A DNA stretch of 64,000 nt from Chitinophaga sancti (lineage in GTDB: Bacteria; Bacteroidota; Bacteroidia; Chitinophagales; Chitinophagaceae): the NCBI RefSeq assembly GCF_034424315.1, contig NZ_CP139972.1:6076001-6140000 (forward strand). The letters are read 5' to 3'. The translations under genes and the position numbers were made by a program. The notes under the pieces are model-generated. The model was not told the origin of the DNA. It saw only the letters and a list, made by a program, of their open reading frames with translations, and made no database searches. Of the stretch, positions 1 through 8,529 are shown piece after piece (within the stretch, counting starts at the first letter, position 1; every line of letters starts with the position of its first letter).

Positions 1-1
1 T

Positions 2-1300
2 CTGCCGATTGTCGGTGTGTTCGTTCTCCTTTCCTCTGTGGCAAAGGCGCAGTTCCTTATGGATATGATTGATACCACCACTGAACTTGGGAAAGGTATG
101 ATCTCCTTATACCATAAATACGATGCTGTAAGGTTTAGCGGTTATATCCAGCCTCAATTTCAATACGCCCAGGCCAAAGGGATCGAGTCCTATGCCGGTG
201 GCAACTTTGTTGAACATGTGAACAACCGTTTCATGCTTCGCCGTGGCCGTTTCCGCCTCGACTACCAACATTACAACAAGGATAACATGCCGGTCGTTCA
301 GTTTGCTTTCCAGTTTGACGGAACTGAAAAAGGCGTATTTATCCGTGACTTCTTTGGGCGTTTGTTTGAAAACCGCTGGGATGTATTTTCTGTTACCACA
401 GGTATGTTTGCCCGGCCTTTTGGGTTTGAGATCAACTTATCTTCCAGTGACAGGGAAACACCTGAACGTGGGCGAATGACACAGATCCTGATGAAAACGG
501 AAAGGGATTTAGGGGCGATGGTCACTTTCGAACCCCGCCGGGCGAATCATCCGCTTCGTTTTTTGCGCCTGGATGCGGGCTTGTTTAATGGCCAGGGCTT
601 ATCTGCCACTGCTGATTTTGATAGTCACAAAGACCTGATTGCCCGTTTATCTTTTAAGCCACTGCGCTTAAATGCGGCCAACTGGCGTTTGTCAGGCAGT
701 ATTTCCTGTTTGTACGGAGGCATGGAGCAGTTTACCAACAACATTTACAGGATTAATAGTGCGGGTAGTTTCAAGGTAGACTCATCTACTGCCAATATCG
801 GTAAGATCGCACCCCGTCATTATTATGGCGCTGACCTGCAGCTGAAAATTCCGAATGGCAGTAAGCGGGGGTATACTGAGCTGAGAGGGGAATACATTCG
901 TGGCGTACAAACTGCTACTGCAGGTACGACTGAAACCCCGGCGGCTATTCCGATGAACGGTGCGCTGAATGCGCCATTGTATATCCGTAATTTTGATGGG
1001 GCCTACTTTTATTTCCTGCAAAACCTGGGAAATCCGCAGGATCTGCTGGTGCTGAAATATGACTGGTATGATCCAAACCGGGATGTAAAGGGAAAGGAAA
1101 TTGGTAGTGCTGGTGCGGGTCTTTCAAAAGCAGATATTCGTTATGATACATTTGGTGCCGGGTATGTGCATTATTTTAATGCCAACACAAAACTGATGTT
1201 GTTTTATGATTGGGTAAGGAATGAGACTACCGCATTGGATGGGTTTACGGAGGATGTGAAGGATAATGTGTTTACTTGTAGAATTCAATATCGTTTCTAA
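2..1300 (+). CDS. Phosphate-selective-type porin (porin O/P family), 5' end cut by window
   Basis: Outer-membrane beta-barrel porin of the OprO/OprP-like family, expected to pass phosphate or other anions. The frame is open from base 2, and the first GTG at 17 falls inside a signal peptide (hydrophobic stretch ending SSVAKAQ just before the mature protein), so the true start lies upstream of the window. The mature part has the alternating pattern of barrel strands (RFRLDYQHY, VVQFAFQFDG, LMLFYDWVRN) and ends in an aromatic residue (CRIQYRF), as outer-membrane proteins do. It converges on a PhoB/PhoR-type pair across a shared terminator, which fits a phosphate-responsive role but does not prove it. 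Substrate specificity cannot be read from sequence. Family call is fairly secure. Confidence 0.85.
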   Translation: MPIVGVFVLLSSVAKAQFLMDMIDTTTELGKGMISLYHKYDAVRFSGYIQPQFQYAQAKGIESYAGGNFVEHVNNRFMLRRGRFRLDYQHYNKDNMPVVQFAFQFDGTEKGVFIRDFFGRLFENRWDVFSVTTGMFARPFGFEINLSSSDRETPERGRMTQILMKTERDLGAMVTFEPRRANHPLRFLRLDAGLFNGQGLSATADFDSHKDLIARLSFKPLRLNAANWRLSGSISCLYGGMEQFTNNIYRINSAGSFKVDSSTANIGKIAPRHYYGADLQLKIPNGSKRGYTELRGEYIRGVQTATAGTTETPAAIPMNGALNAPLYIRNFDGAYFYFLQNLGNPQDLLVLKYDWYDPNRDVKGKEIGSAGAGLSKADIRYDTFGAGYVHYFNANTKLMLFYDWVRNETTALDGFTEDVKDNVFTCRIQYRF

Positions 1301-1359
1301 ATAAAACATTCATGAAAGATGGAATTCACCAATGGGGATGAAAACCATTTTAAGAAAAA

Positions 1360-1383
1360 GGGTTTTGCCAGCTGGCAAAACCC
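1360..1383. terminator. Bidirectional intrinsic terminator
   Basis: Arms GGGTTTTGCCA (1360-1370) and TGGCAAAACCC (1373-1383) pair perfectly around a 2-base loop. A-rich sequence precedes it. It lies between the convergent porin and histidine kinase genes and can serve both. Confidence 0.75.
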
Positions 1384-1405
1384 TAATTGTATGTTTAGTT
1401 GTGTG

Positions 1406-2512
1406 TTACTCTCCTTTCTCTAGTGTAAACCCAAAAGTACTACCGATCTCCGGCTTGCTTCTGATATTAATCGTCTGGCCATGTGCTTCTACGATGTGCT
1501 TTACGATGGCGAGTCCCAGGCCTGTGCCACCAATATCCCGGGAGCGTGCCCTGTCGGTACGATAGAAACGTTCGAATACACGTGGCAGGTGTTCTTCCGC
1601 AATACCGATGCCATCGTCAGAGATCTCTACCAGTACGCGTTTGTCATCCATGATATAGATGCTTGCTACGGTATGCCCGTCTGTACGGCCATATTTGATA
1701 GAGTTATCGATCAGGTTGATGAGCACCTGTCTCACCTTTTCTTTATCAGCCAGTACATGTATGGGGGCTTCGCAGCCTTTCTTTACATTGAATTTGATCC
1801 CCTTGGTATTTGCTTTCAGCGACAGGGTATCAAATACATCCCTGATCAGGTCCTGGATCACAAAGTTCTCCGCATTGATCGTCATCTCACCGCTTTCCAG
1901 TTTGGAGATCTCATCGAGGTCGTCGATCAGGCGGCAAAGGCGCTCAATGTTCTTGGTAGAATTTTTAAGGAACAGCCTATTCACTTTCGGGTCATCCATG
2001 GCACCATCCAGCAGGGTATGGATATAACCCTGGACAGCAAAAATGGGTGTCTTCAGCTCATGGCTCAGGTTCAGCAGGAACTCTTTGCGATAGGCTTCGT
2101 TTCTGCGCAGGCTATCCAGTTCTTCTTTCTTCTGACTGGCCCATTTTTCCACATCTTCACTTACCTCTTCGATGGTCTTTAAGGGGAGGATGTTTTTATT
2201 AAAAAACTCTTCTCTCTTGGAGGCTTTCGTTTGGTAAATGAATTTATAAATCAGCTTGATCTTTCTGTAGATAAAGTTCTGTAAGGTATACAGATACAGG
2301 TAGTAAGACGTAAGGAAGGTGAGTACAAACGCGGTGGCGATGATCTTCCAGTCACTATCAATTAAAACGGTCCCCAACGTAATAACCGTTGCAAGGATTA
2401 GTGCGGTAAAACCCGCGAGTTTTTGCGGGGAAAGGTTTTTGGCTTTGAACATACTCCACAATGAGTAATGATTGTAATACCGGGAAATTAACCCATTTTT
2501 TTCACTTGCCAT
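1406..2512 (-). CDS. PhoR-like sensor histidine kinase
   Basis: Membrane sensor kinase, 368 aa. Two transmembrane helices near residues 33-50 and 57-77 leave almost no periplasmic loop. A linker follows, then the HisKA dimerisation helix with NLSHELKTP (phospho-acceptor His about 151), then a HATPase domain with NLIDNSIKYG, DDGIGI and GTGLGLA. No PAS domain is evident. The partner regulator at 2611-3306 lies just upstream on the same strand, so the two are probably one operon; the 98-bp gap holds a strong hairpin. The lack of an external sensor domain resembles PhoR, which takes its signal from the Pst transporter. An alternative start at 2452 (MFKAKNLSPQ) begins just before the first helix and may be the true one. 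Confidence 0.88.
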   Translation of the reverse strand: MASEKNGLISRYYNHYSLWSMFKAKNLSPQKLAGFTALILATVITLGTVLIDSDWKIIATAFVLTFLTSYYLYLYTLQNFIYRKIKLIYKFIYQTKASKREEFFNKNILPLKTIEEVSEDVEKWASQKKEELDSLRRNEAYRKEFLLNLSHELKTPIFAVQGYIHTLLDGAMDDPKVNRLFLKNSTKNIERLCRLIDDLDEISKLESGEMTINAENFVIQDLIRDVFDTLSLKANTKGIKFNVKKGCEAPIHVLADKEKVRQVLINLIDNSIKYGRTDGHTVASIYIMDDKRVLVEISDDGIGIAEEHLPRVFERFYRTDRARSRDIGGTGLGLAIVKHIVEAHGQTINIRSKPEIGSTFGFTLEKGE

Positions 2513-2526
2513 ACAAAGGAATTCCC

Positions 2527-2567
2527 CCGGGTAGCTGTTGCAACCTGTGATTACAGCAGTTACCCGG
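2527..2567. other. Hairpin between regulator and kinase cistrons
   Basis: CCGGGTAGCTGTTG (2527-2540) pairs with CAGCAGTTACCCGG (2554-2567) over 14 positions with two G-T wobbles. No T-run follows on the minus strand, so it looks like an mRNA processing or stability element lowering kinase relative to regulator output rather than a full terminator. Confidence 0.5.
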
Positions 2568-2610
2568 CCTGGTTCGGCCTGGGGCCGTTATCAACACAAT
2601 TAACTGAATT

Positions 2611-3306
2611 TTACATTTCGAACTTGTAACCTACGCCTTTAACGGTGGTAATGAGATCGATTCCAATTTTCTGGCGGATTTTACGGATATGTACATCGAT
2701 GGTACGATCACCTACGATTACTTCTGTACCCCATACCTGGTTAAGGATCTCGTTGCGGAGGAATACGCGGCCTGGTTTGGAAGCCAATAGTTGTAATAGT
2801 TCAAATTCTTTCTTAGCCAGGATGATTTCCTGTCCTTTATAGGTCACTGTAAATTTCTCCCTGTCTATGATCAGATCACCCAGGTGTACCTGCAGTTCTT
2901 CGGTCTTGTGCAGACGGCGGAACAATGCATTGATACGGCTTACAAGTAATTTGGGCTTGATTGGTTTTGCGATATAGTCATCAGCACCCATGTTCAGTCC
3001 GTCTACCTCCGATTTTTCATCATTGAGGGCAGTGAGAAAGAGCACCATGGTGTCTTTAAATTCAGGAATTTTTCTGATCTCGCGACAAGTGTCGATCCCG
3101 TTTTTATTCGGCATCATAATGTCCAGCATAATCAGGTCCGGACGGAACACTTTTGCTTTCTGGATCGCCTCAATACCATCTTTGGCAGTTACTGTATCAT
3201 ACCCGGCAGACTTAAGATTATAACTGATAATCTCAAGGATATCGAGCTCATCGTCCACCACTAAGATCTTGCCTGCTACCGCTTGTTCCATCATATAGTT
3301 TGACAT
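2611..3306 (-). CDS. PhoB-like OmpR-family response regulator
   Basis: DNA-binding response regulator, 231 aa. The receiver domain has the acidic pair in ILVVDDE, phospho-acceptor Asp about 62 (LIMLDIMMP), and the conserved Lys in DDYIAKPIKP (about 114). A winged-helix output domain fills roughly residues 135-230 (GDRTIDVHIRKIR, GVGYKFE). It is the first gene of an apparent operon with the PhoR-like kinase downstream, and a phosphate-type porin follows on the other strand, so regulation of phosphate acquisition is the likely role. The first ATG is only about 8 nt from the predicted transcription start; the ATGs at 3294 or 3291 are possible alternatives. Confidence 0.9.
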   Translation of the reverse strand: MSNYMMEQAVAGKILVVDDELDILEIISYNLKSAGYDTVTAKDGIEAIQKAKVFRPDLIMLDIMMPNKNGIDTCREIRKIPEFKDTMVLFLTALNDEKSEVDGLNMGADDYIAKPIKPKLLVSRINALFRRLHKTEELQVHLGDLIIDREKFTVTYKGQEIILAKKEFELLQLLASKPGRVFLRNEILNQVWGTEVIVGDRTIDVHIRKIRQKIGIDLITTVKGVGYKFEM

Positions 3307-3319
3307 TTTTTAGACGGCA

Positions 3320-3327
3320 CAAAATTA
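3320..3327 (-). promoter_or_regulatory. -7 promoter box of the PhoB/PhoR-like operon
   Basis: Read on the minus strand this is TAATTTTG, an exact fit to the Bacteroidota TAnnTTTG element, 14 bp before the first ATG of the regulator. Upstream sequence is very AT-rich with repeated TTAAT words. Confidence 0.55.
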
Positions 3328-3460
3328 TAACGCCGGCCCCGCTATTAATGAAAAGTTAATATTATCTAATTGTTAATTCGGACGTATGGCACACCCATAG
3401 CTGGATACGGGAAAATAGGACAAATGAAATTACGCCATTTTCAGGGGATTAGATGGCGGT

Positions 3461-4216
3461 TTATTCCGTTTTTTTGCCATTGCCATTTCCTTCCCTGTGA
3501 TTAATGTTCCCTTCGCCATTGAGCTTTTTGATGGATTGCGACATTTCGGAGAGCATTTCGATCTGGGTTTGCTGCATTTCCATCATATCCTGCTGTTGGT
3601 GAATAATGAGGTGATCGATCTTTTCGTGCAGGATCCTTACTTCCAGTTCCGACTTCAGGTTGATCATGTAGTCATTTTTGGCCCTGATCCGGTCTTTTTC
3701 TTCCTGGCGGTTCTGGCTCATCATGATGACCGGTGCCTGTAGGGCAGCCAGGCAGGAGAGGATGAGGTTGAGGAGGATGAAAGGGTATGGATCGAAGCCT
3801 TTGTTGACCAGCCAGAAGAAATTGGCAGCCATCCAGAGGAGGATAAAGACGAAGAATGAGATGATAAAGGTCCAGCTACCACCAAAATCGGCTATTTTAT
3901 CGGCTACCCGCTGGCCCAGGGTAAGGTTGGTACCATCGCCGTCATCCAGTTTGTCTGTCAGGGTTTCGTTGTCACGGAGTTTTTCAATGACAGTTTTCTC
4001 CATTTCGGTGAGTTCGCCTATTTCTTTGGCAAAAAGGTGTTCGAAATAGTGCTGCCTGTATTTGTTGAGTTCAGAAAGCGATATTTTGGATTTACTGCTG
4101 AGATCCGGATGATCCTTGCGAATCATGTCCATAACGGATTTACGAACGTTTCGGCAGTTGATCTTTTCATTGGCGGGGAATTCGTTGCCTGAAAGATCGC
4201 TGATGAAGTTTTGCAT
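3461..4216 (-). CDS. DUF1003 family membrane protein
   Basis: 251-aa inner-membrane protein of the DUF1003 family; biochemical role unknown. A soluble N-terminal half (with four or so charged helices) leads to two transmembrane segments about residues 115-136 and 146-166, joined by the short loop NKGFDPYPF that is typical of the family, and followed by the conserved charged stretch MMSQNRQEEKDRIRAKNDY. The C-terminal part (about 180-235) is heptad-like and probably a coiled coil. The tail is Asn/Gly/Lys-rich. It is transcribed alone, away from the gene at 4417. Confidence 0.85.
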   Translation of the reverse strand: MQNFISDLSGNEFPANEKINCRNVRKSVMDMIRKDHPDLSSKSKISLSELNKYRQHYFEHLFAKEIGELTEMEKTVIEKLRDNETLTDKLDDGDGTNLTLGQRVADKIADFGGSWTFIISFFVFILLWMAANFFWLVNKGFDPYPFILLNLILSCLAALQAPVIMMSQNRQEEKDRIRAKNDYMINLKSELEVRILHEKIDHLIIHQQQDMMEMQQTQIEMLSEMSQSIKKLNGEGNINHREGNGNGKKTE

Positions 4217-4377
4217 AAAAATGAGCGGATTTCCGGGATTAAAGGTAGTGCAATTATGATCCCAAAAATCATGCGAAGGCCCTGCGTCCTTGCAATCGGG
4301 GAGTCGTTATTGGCAGGGGCCGGATGAAAAATTCAGTGTACAATGAAGCCTGATCTCTTATTGTAGGAAATTGGTAG

Positions 4378-4385
4378 TAAATTTG
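4378..4385 (+). promoter_or_regulatory. -7 promoter box for the gene at 4417
   Basis: TAAATTTG matches TAnnTTTG exactly, 31 bp ahead of the ATG, giving a leader of about 25 nt. Confidence 0.55.
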
Positions 4386-4416
4386 CTATACTAGCCATAT
4401 TAAGCATTTTGTATTA

Positions 4417-6618
4417 ATGAAAAAAATTATAATAGTCCTGTTATTGATTGCTTTTCAAGGCAGTCTGGTTCATGCACAGAGTACTCAGAAGATAGACATC
4501 CCTATCGGGCGTATCGGATTCCATGATAATATTGACAAAGAGCAGGCAGCAGCACTCAAATTTGATGGCAAAGCGGATGACCTGGTAAAGGTGTCGGATG
4601 ATCAAACGATCAACCTCCAGGTAACCAATGCCCTGGTAAAGCAGGTAGATGACATGCAAACCCAGATAGAACTGGATTCTTCACTCGACCATCGTTTGAA
4701 AATCAAGTACCTGTCAGGACTATATGTTATGCTGCGCGATTATAATACGAAGCGTGCTTATCACAAGATCCAGGCTGAAGAGGCCCCGGTGATGGTAGAA
4801 GCTTACAGGAATATGATGGCTGCCGATATCAAAGGGCAGAGCATCAAGCCTTACCTGCAATACCTTTCATTCGATGCCGGTGAGAAAATGATTGAAGTGT
4901 TCAAGGATAATCCGGGCTATAAGGATGCCAGGGAAATTCTCTTTGGCAAATATGCATTCAACCACCTGGAAACGGTGATGACAGAGATCACCAATTACCT
5001 GGAATATCCTGTTACAGATTCAGTCATAGCAGCGGTAGCCCGTAAATACCCTAACCAGGTACTGACATACGCTACTTCCTATACGCCGGTAGCTGCCAGC
5101 ATCCGGAAGAACCAGGATCCAATTGTACAGCAGATTGTAGCCATTGGCAAAACAAGTCAGCCTACCCTGATCCTGCCTTTCATAGATGAACTGATGGCCG
5201 GCACTACTACTGTTGATAAACTCACTACGGTGGTGAGCAACGAAGATCTTTACTTCAAACAACTGGTGAAGAGTGCCGTCGCGCTGCAACACCGTCGTAA
5301 TAACGGGGAACACGTACTGGGCCTGAAAGCCATGATGGAAAACCTGCAAGCCAAGTCACTCCGCTATATCCGCGAAGTGGATGACCTGCACGAAGAACCA
5401 GCTAATGTACGGTTTGCGATCGTTAAGAACTTTACACCCGAAGAATTGTACTACCTGATCGTAAATGGCCAGGAGGAACTATATACTTCCAGCTACACCA
5501 ATCATAACAACGCAGGTCTGTACGACCAGATGATGGCCCGTATGAAACCTCCCCGTGGTGATAGTTTGCTGATGCTGGTAGAATTTGACCGCTTTAAGAA
5601 GTTCATTGCCATGGCGGCTGGTTATAATACCCTGGATGACTTCCTGAAGTCCATGGATCCGTCTAATGCGAACTACCTGATGAAAAAGTATGTGAGCAGC
5701 CTGGAAAAAGCAGAAGACCTGGAAGATGCGGTGGATGTGGCAAACTCTTTTGGTAGTATCAGGGATGCGAAGCTGCTGGCTTTTCTGCGTGAAGAGGTAG
5801 CTAAGAACTATGCTTACCTGTCTAAGAAAAAAGACAGGAGAGGGATGGTGATCTATGAACTGCTGGGAAGCCTGTTCGATACAGAAACAGAGAAAACCAG
5901 TGATAGCACTAAGGCTACAGAAATGGCTACCAAGCTGAAATTGCCGCCGATCAATTCTGTAACTTATAGTAGCCTGCTCAATGATAGCGGCAGAATTATA
6001 CAACAGGTATTCTTCTATGGAGATAAGGATGGTCACGACTCTTATATAAGCTTTATGGGTAATTTCCCAGCCAGCGAGTGGAGAGTGACTAAGAATAAAT
6101 ACTGGACGGTGATCACTTCTATCAAGGGCAAGCCGATTACGATCTATGCCAACCTGCCGATAGAAGAACCTGGTGATAAAGAAGCGATTGAGAAGCTGAG
6201 TGAGTACCTGGATGAGAAGGATATACACCCGACAGTGTTCATTCACCGTGGGCACAGTTACCACGTGAATACAACACTGGATAATTTGCAGGCGACAGCG
6301 AAGATCGTGGTATTGGGATCCTGTGGTGGTTATCATAACCTGGCGATTGTGTTGGAAAAATCACCGGAGGCACATATTATTTCTTCCAAGCAGGTGGGTA
6401 CAAGGTTCGTGAACGAGCCGATTATCAGGCAGCTGGATGAGACGCTGAGAGTGGGCAGGAATGTGGACTGGGTGGAAATGTGGAGTGTGCTGGGCAGGAA
6501 GTTTGCCGGAGATGCGAGGAATAAGGAGCTGTTCAGTGATTATGTGCCACCACATAAGAACCTGGGTGCGATCTTCATTAAGGCGTACAAGCAGATCATG
6601 AAGGACGAGAAATTATAA
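4417..6618 (+). CDS. Secreted protein with helical repeats and a C-terminal clan CD peptidase-like module
   Basis: 733 aa with a clear signal peptide (MKKIIIVLLLIAF to about residue 21, ending HAQ), so exported. Residues about 50-480 are charged and look alpha-helical, without a motif I can name. The C-terminal third looks like a clan CD (caspase/gingipain/CHAT) fold: a beta-strand into VFIHRGHSYH (His610, Gly612, His613), a helix, a second strand KIVVLGSCGG with Cys636, then AHIISSKQVGTR, resembling the strand that follows the catalytic Cys in these families. The family assignment is my inference from motif order and spacing. Which His would be catalytic is not certain. Transcribed alone, between its own promoter and a terminator. 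Confidence 0.7.
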   Translation: MKKIIIVLLLIAFQGSLVHAQSTQKIDIPIGRIGFHDNIDKEQAAALKFDGKADDLVKVSDDQTINLQVTNALVKQVDDMQTQIELDSSLDHRLKIKYLSGLYVMLRDYNTKRAYHKIQAEEAPVMVEAYRNMMAADIKGQSIKPYLQYLSFDAGEKMIEVFKDNPGYKDAREILFGKYAFNHLETVMTEITNYLEYPVTDSVIAAVARKYPNQVLTYATSYTPVAASIRKNQDPIVQQIVAIGKTSQPTLILPFIDELMAGTTTVDKLTTVVSNEDLYFKQLVKSAVALQHRRNNGEHVLGLKAMMENLQAKSLRYIREVDDLHEEPANVRFAIVKNFTPEELYYLIVNGQEELYTSSYTNHNNAGLYDQMMARMKPPRGDSLLMLVEFDRFKKFIAMAAGYNTLDDFLKSMDPSNANYLMKKYVSSLEKAEDLEDAVDVANSFGSIRDAKLLAFLREEVAKNYAYLSKKKDRRGMVIYELLGSLFDTETEKTSDSTKATEMATKLKLPPINSVTYSSLLNDSGRIIQQVFFYGDKDGHDSYISFMGNFPASEWRVTKNKYWTVITSIKGKPITIYANLPIEEPGDKEAIEKLSEYLDEKDIHPTVFIHRGHSYHVNTTLDNLQATAKIVVLGSCGGYHNLAIVLEKSPEAHIISSKQVGTRFVNEPIIRQLDETLRVGRNVDWVEMWSVLGRKFAGDARNKELFSDYVPPHKNLGAIFIKAYKQIMKDEKL

Positions 6619-6635
6619 AAGAGAATTATATGGAC

Positions 6636-6671
6636 AAAAAAGCTCCTGCCGCAAGGCGGGAGCTTTTTTTA
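6636..6671 (+). terminator. Intrinsic terminator after the clan CD-like gene
   Basis: Arms AAAAAAGCTCCTGCC and GGCGGGAGCTTTTTT (one wobble) around GCAA, ending in a T-run. Confidence 0.8.
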
Positions 6672-6674
6672 TAT

Positions 6675-6682
6675 TAGCTTTG
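6675..6682 (+). promoter_or_regulatory. -7 promoter box of the ABC exporter
   Basis: TAGCTTTG fits TAnnTTTG exactly, directly behind the terminator T-run and 30 bp before the GTG start, which supports that start. Confidence 0.65.
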
Positions 6683-6704
6683 CGTACTGTAAAGCGATAT
6701 CAGG

Positions 6705-8471
6705 GTGGAAAATTCAGCGGTTAAGAAGAAAGTATTCGACGTCAGTTTATTAAGGCGCATATTCAGTTTTACAGTTCCTTACAGACGTTCCTTTATTATA
6801 TCAATGATTTTGACGGTATTACTGGCAGTAATCTCGCCCATGCGACCTTACCTGATCCAGCTCACCGTCGATAAGTACATTGCTAACCAGATGATGCAAA
6901 TGCTGATCTACATTTCCATCATCCAGATCGGGTTGCTGCTGCTGGAAACGGTGTTCCGCTTTTATTTCTCGTACCTGACCAACTGGCTGGGGCAATCGGT
7001 GGTGAAAGATATGCGTGTAGCAGTGTACAAAAAGATCATTCATCTCAATCTCGCCTTCTTCGACAAGACCCCCATCGGCACCCTTACCACCCGCACCATC
7101 AACGATATCGAAGCAATCAACGACGTATTTTCCGAAGGACTTATTTCTATCATTGCAGACATGCTCATGATCGTAGCGATCCTGGGAGTTATGTTCTACG
7201 AGGACTGGCGTCTTACATTGATCAGCCTGTCTCCGTTCCCTATCCTGATCATTGCTACTTATATCTTCAAGGAGAGTGTAAATAAATCATTTTTCAGGGT
7301 GCGTAATGCAGTAGCATCGCTGAATGCATATGTGCAGGAGCACCTGACAGGTATTGTGATTGTACAGGCATTCTCTGCAGAAAAAAGAGAATACGCACGT
7401 TTCAGGCAGATCAATAAGGAGCACAGGCGGGCGAACGTCGACGCGATCTTTGCGTACTCTGTATTCTTTCCTGTAGTAGAAATTATTCTTGCTATTTCCC
7501 TGGGCCTGATGGTTTGGTGGGGTGCTAATAAAGTATTGAATTACGAAGTAACGCAGGGGGTGATGATTGCGTTTATCATGTACCTGAATATGCTGTTTCG
7601 TCCACTGCGGATGCTGGCAGACAAGTTCAATACCTTGCAGATGGGGATGGTGGCCAGTGAACGTGTGTTTAAGATCATGGACAGCGATGATTACATTCCT
7701 GATAATGGTATAGAAAGTGCTGCAAAGATGCGTGGTGCCATTACTTTCGATCATGTTTACTTTGCATATAAGGAACAGGAATATGTGCTGAAGGATATTA
7801 ACTTTCATGGGGATCCGGGAGAGACCATTGCGATAGTGGGACATACGGGTTCGGGAAAGACAACAATTATCAGTATATTGAACCGGCTGTACGAGATTCA
7901 GCAGGGTAGTATCCGCATTGATGGAAAAGACATCAGGGAATATGCCTTGCAATCATTGCGCAGCAAGATTGGAGTTGTATTGCAGGATGTATTCCTCTTT
8001 GCAGGTTCCATTTATGAAAATATTACGCTCCGTAACCCCGACATATCAAGGGAGCAGGTAGAGCAAGCTGCCCGTCTCATTGGCATGCATGATTTCATTA
8101 TGCAGTTGCCGGGAGGATACGATTATCAGGTGATGGAAAGGGGAAGTACCCTTTCGCTGGGACAACGTCAGCTGATCTCGTTTGTAAGAGCTTTATTATA
8201 TGACCCTGCCATTCTGATCCTGGATGAGGCTACATCTTCAGTTGATACAGAGTCTGAAATGTTGATCCAGCGGGCTATTGATAAGTTGATAGCAGACCGT
8301 ACGTCTATTGTGATTGCCCACCGTTTATCCACTATCAGTAAGGCTGATAAAATTATTGTGCTGGATAAAGGAGTGGTGAAGGAAATGGGATCGCATGAGG
8401 AGTTGTTGAAGCTGGAGGGATTCTATTATAAGCTGCATAGTATGCAGTTTAAACAGCCGGATACTATTTAG
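6705..8471 (+). CDS. ABC exporter half-transporter (MsbA/MDR type)
   Basis: 588-aa fused permease-ATPase, presumably acting as a homodimer in the inner membrane. The N-terminal ABC membrane domain (about residues 25-310, six helices) contains the coupling motif VQAFSAEKRE. The ATPase domain has Walker A GHTGSGKTT (about 379-387), Q-loop VVLQDVFLFAG, a signature in degenerate form LSLGQRQ (about 483) and Walker B ILILDEATSSVD (about 505), followed by the H-loop IAHRLST. The GTG start is chosen because the promoter box lies 30 bp upstream and no ATG lies between. The substrate (lipid, drug or peptide) cannot be read. The next gene starts after only about 58 bp, so read-through is possible. Confidence 0.92.
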   Translation: MENSAVKKKVFDVSLLRRIFSFTVPYRRSFIISMILTVLLAVISPMRPYLIQLTVDKYIANQMMQMLIYISIIQIGLLLLETVFRFYFSYLTNWLGQSVVKDMRVAVYKKIIHLNLAFFDKTPIGTLTTRTINDIEAINDVFSEGLISIIADMLMIVAILGVMFYEDWRLTLISLSPFPILIIATYIFKESVNKSFFRVRNAVASLNAYVQEHLTGIVIVQAFSAEKREYARFRQINKEHRRANVDAIFAYSVFFPVVEIILAISLGLMVWWGANKVLNYEVTQGVMIAFIMYLNMLFRPLRMLADKFNTLQMGMVASERVFKIMDSDDYIPDNGIESAAKMRGAITFDHVYFAYKEQEYVLKDINFHGDPGETIAIVGHTGSGKTTIISILNRLYEIQQGSIRIDGKDIREYALQSLRSKIGVVLQDVFLFAGSIYENITLRNPDISREQVEQAARLIGMHDFIMQLPGGYDYQVMERGSTLSLGQRQLISFVRALLYDPAILILDEATSSVDTESEMLIQRAIDKLIADRTSIVIAHRLSTISKADKIIVLDKGVVKEMGSHEELLKLEGFYYKLHSMQFKQPDTI

Positions 8472-8529
8472 GTCAGTATGCAACAGGGAGACCCGATTTT
8501 TGTTATTTAGTTTAAACTCCCCTCCCTAT

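Noticed and set aside
3345..3377. Repeated TTAAT words upstream of the PhoB-like gene, two of them 11 bp apart, as a possible autoregulatory site
   Set aside because: The region is so AT-rich that such spacing is expected by chance, and the later copies break the phase.
5479..6336. Long open frame (285 codons) on the minus strand inside the clan CD-like gene
   Set aside because: Antisense shadow of a gene with signal peptide, promoter and terminator on the plus strand; its translation is rich in His, Ile and Arg and shows no domain.
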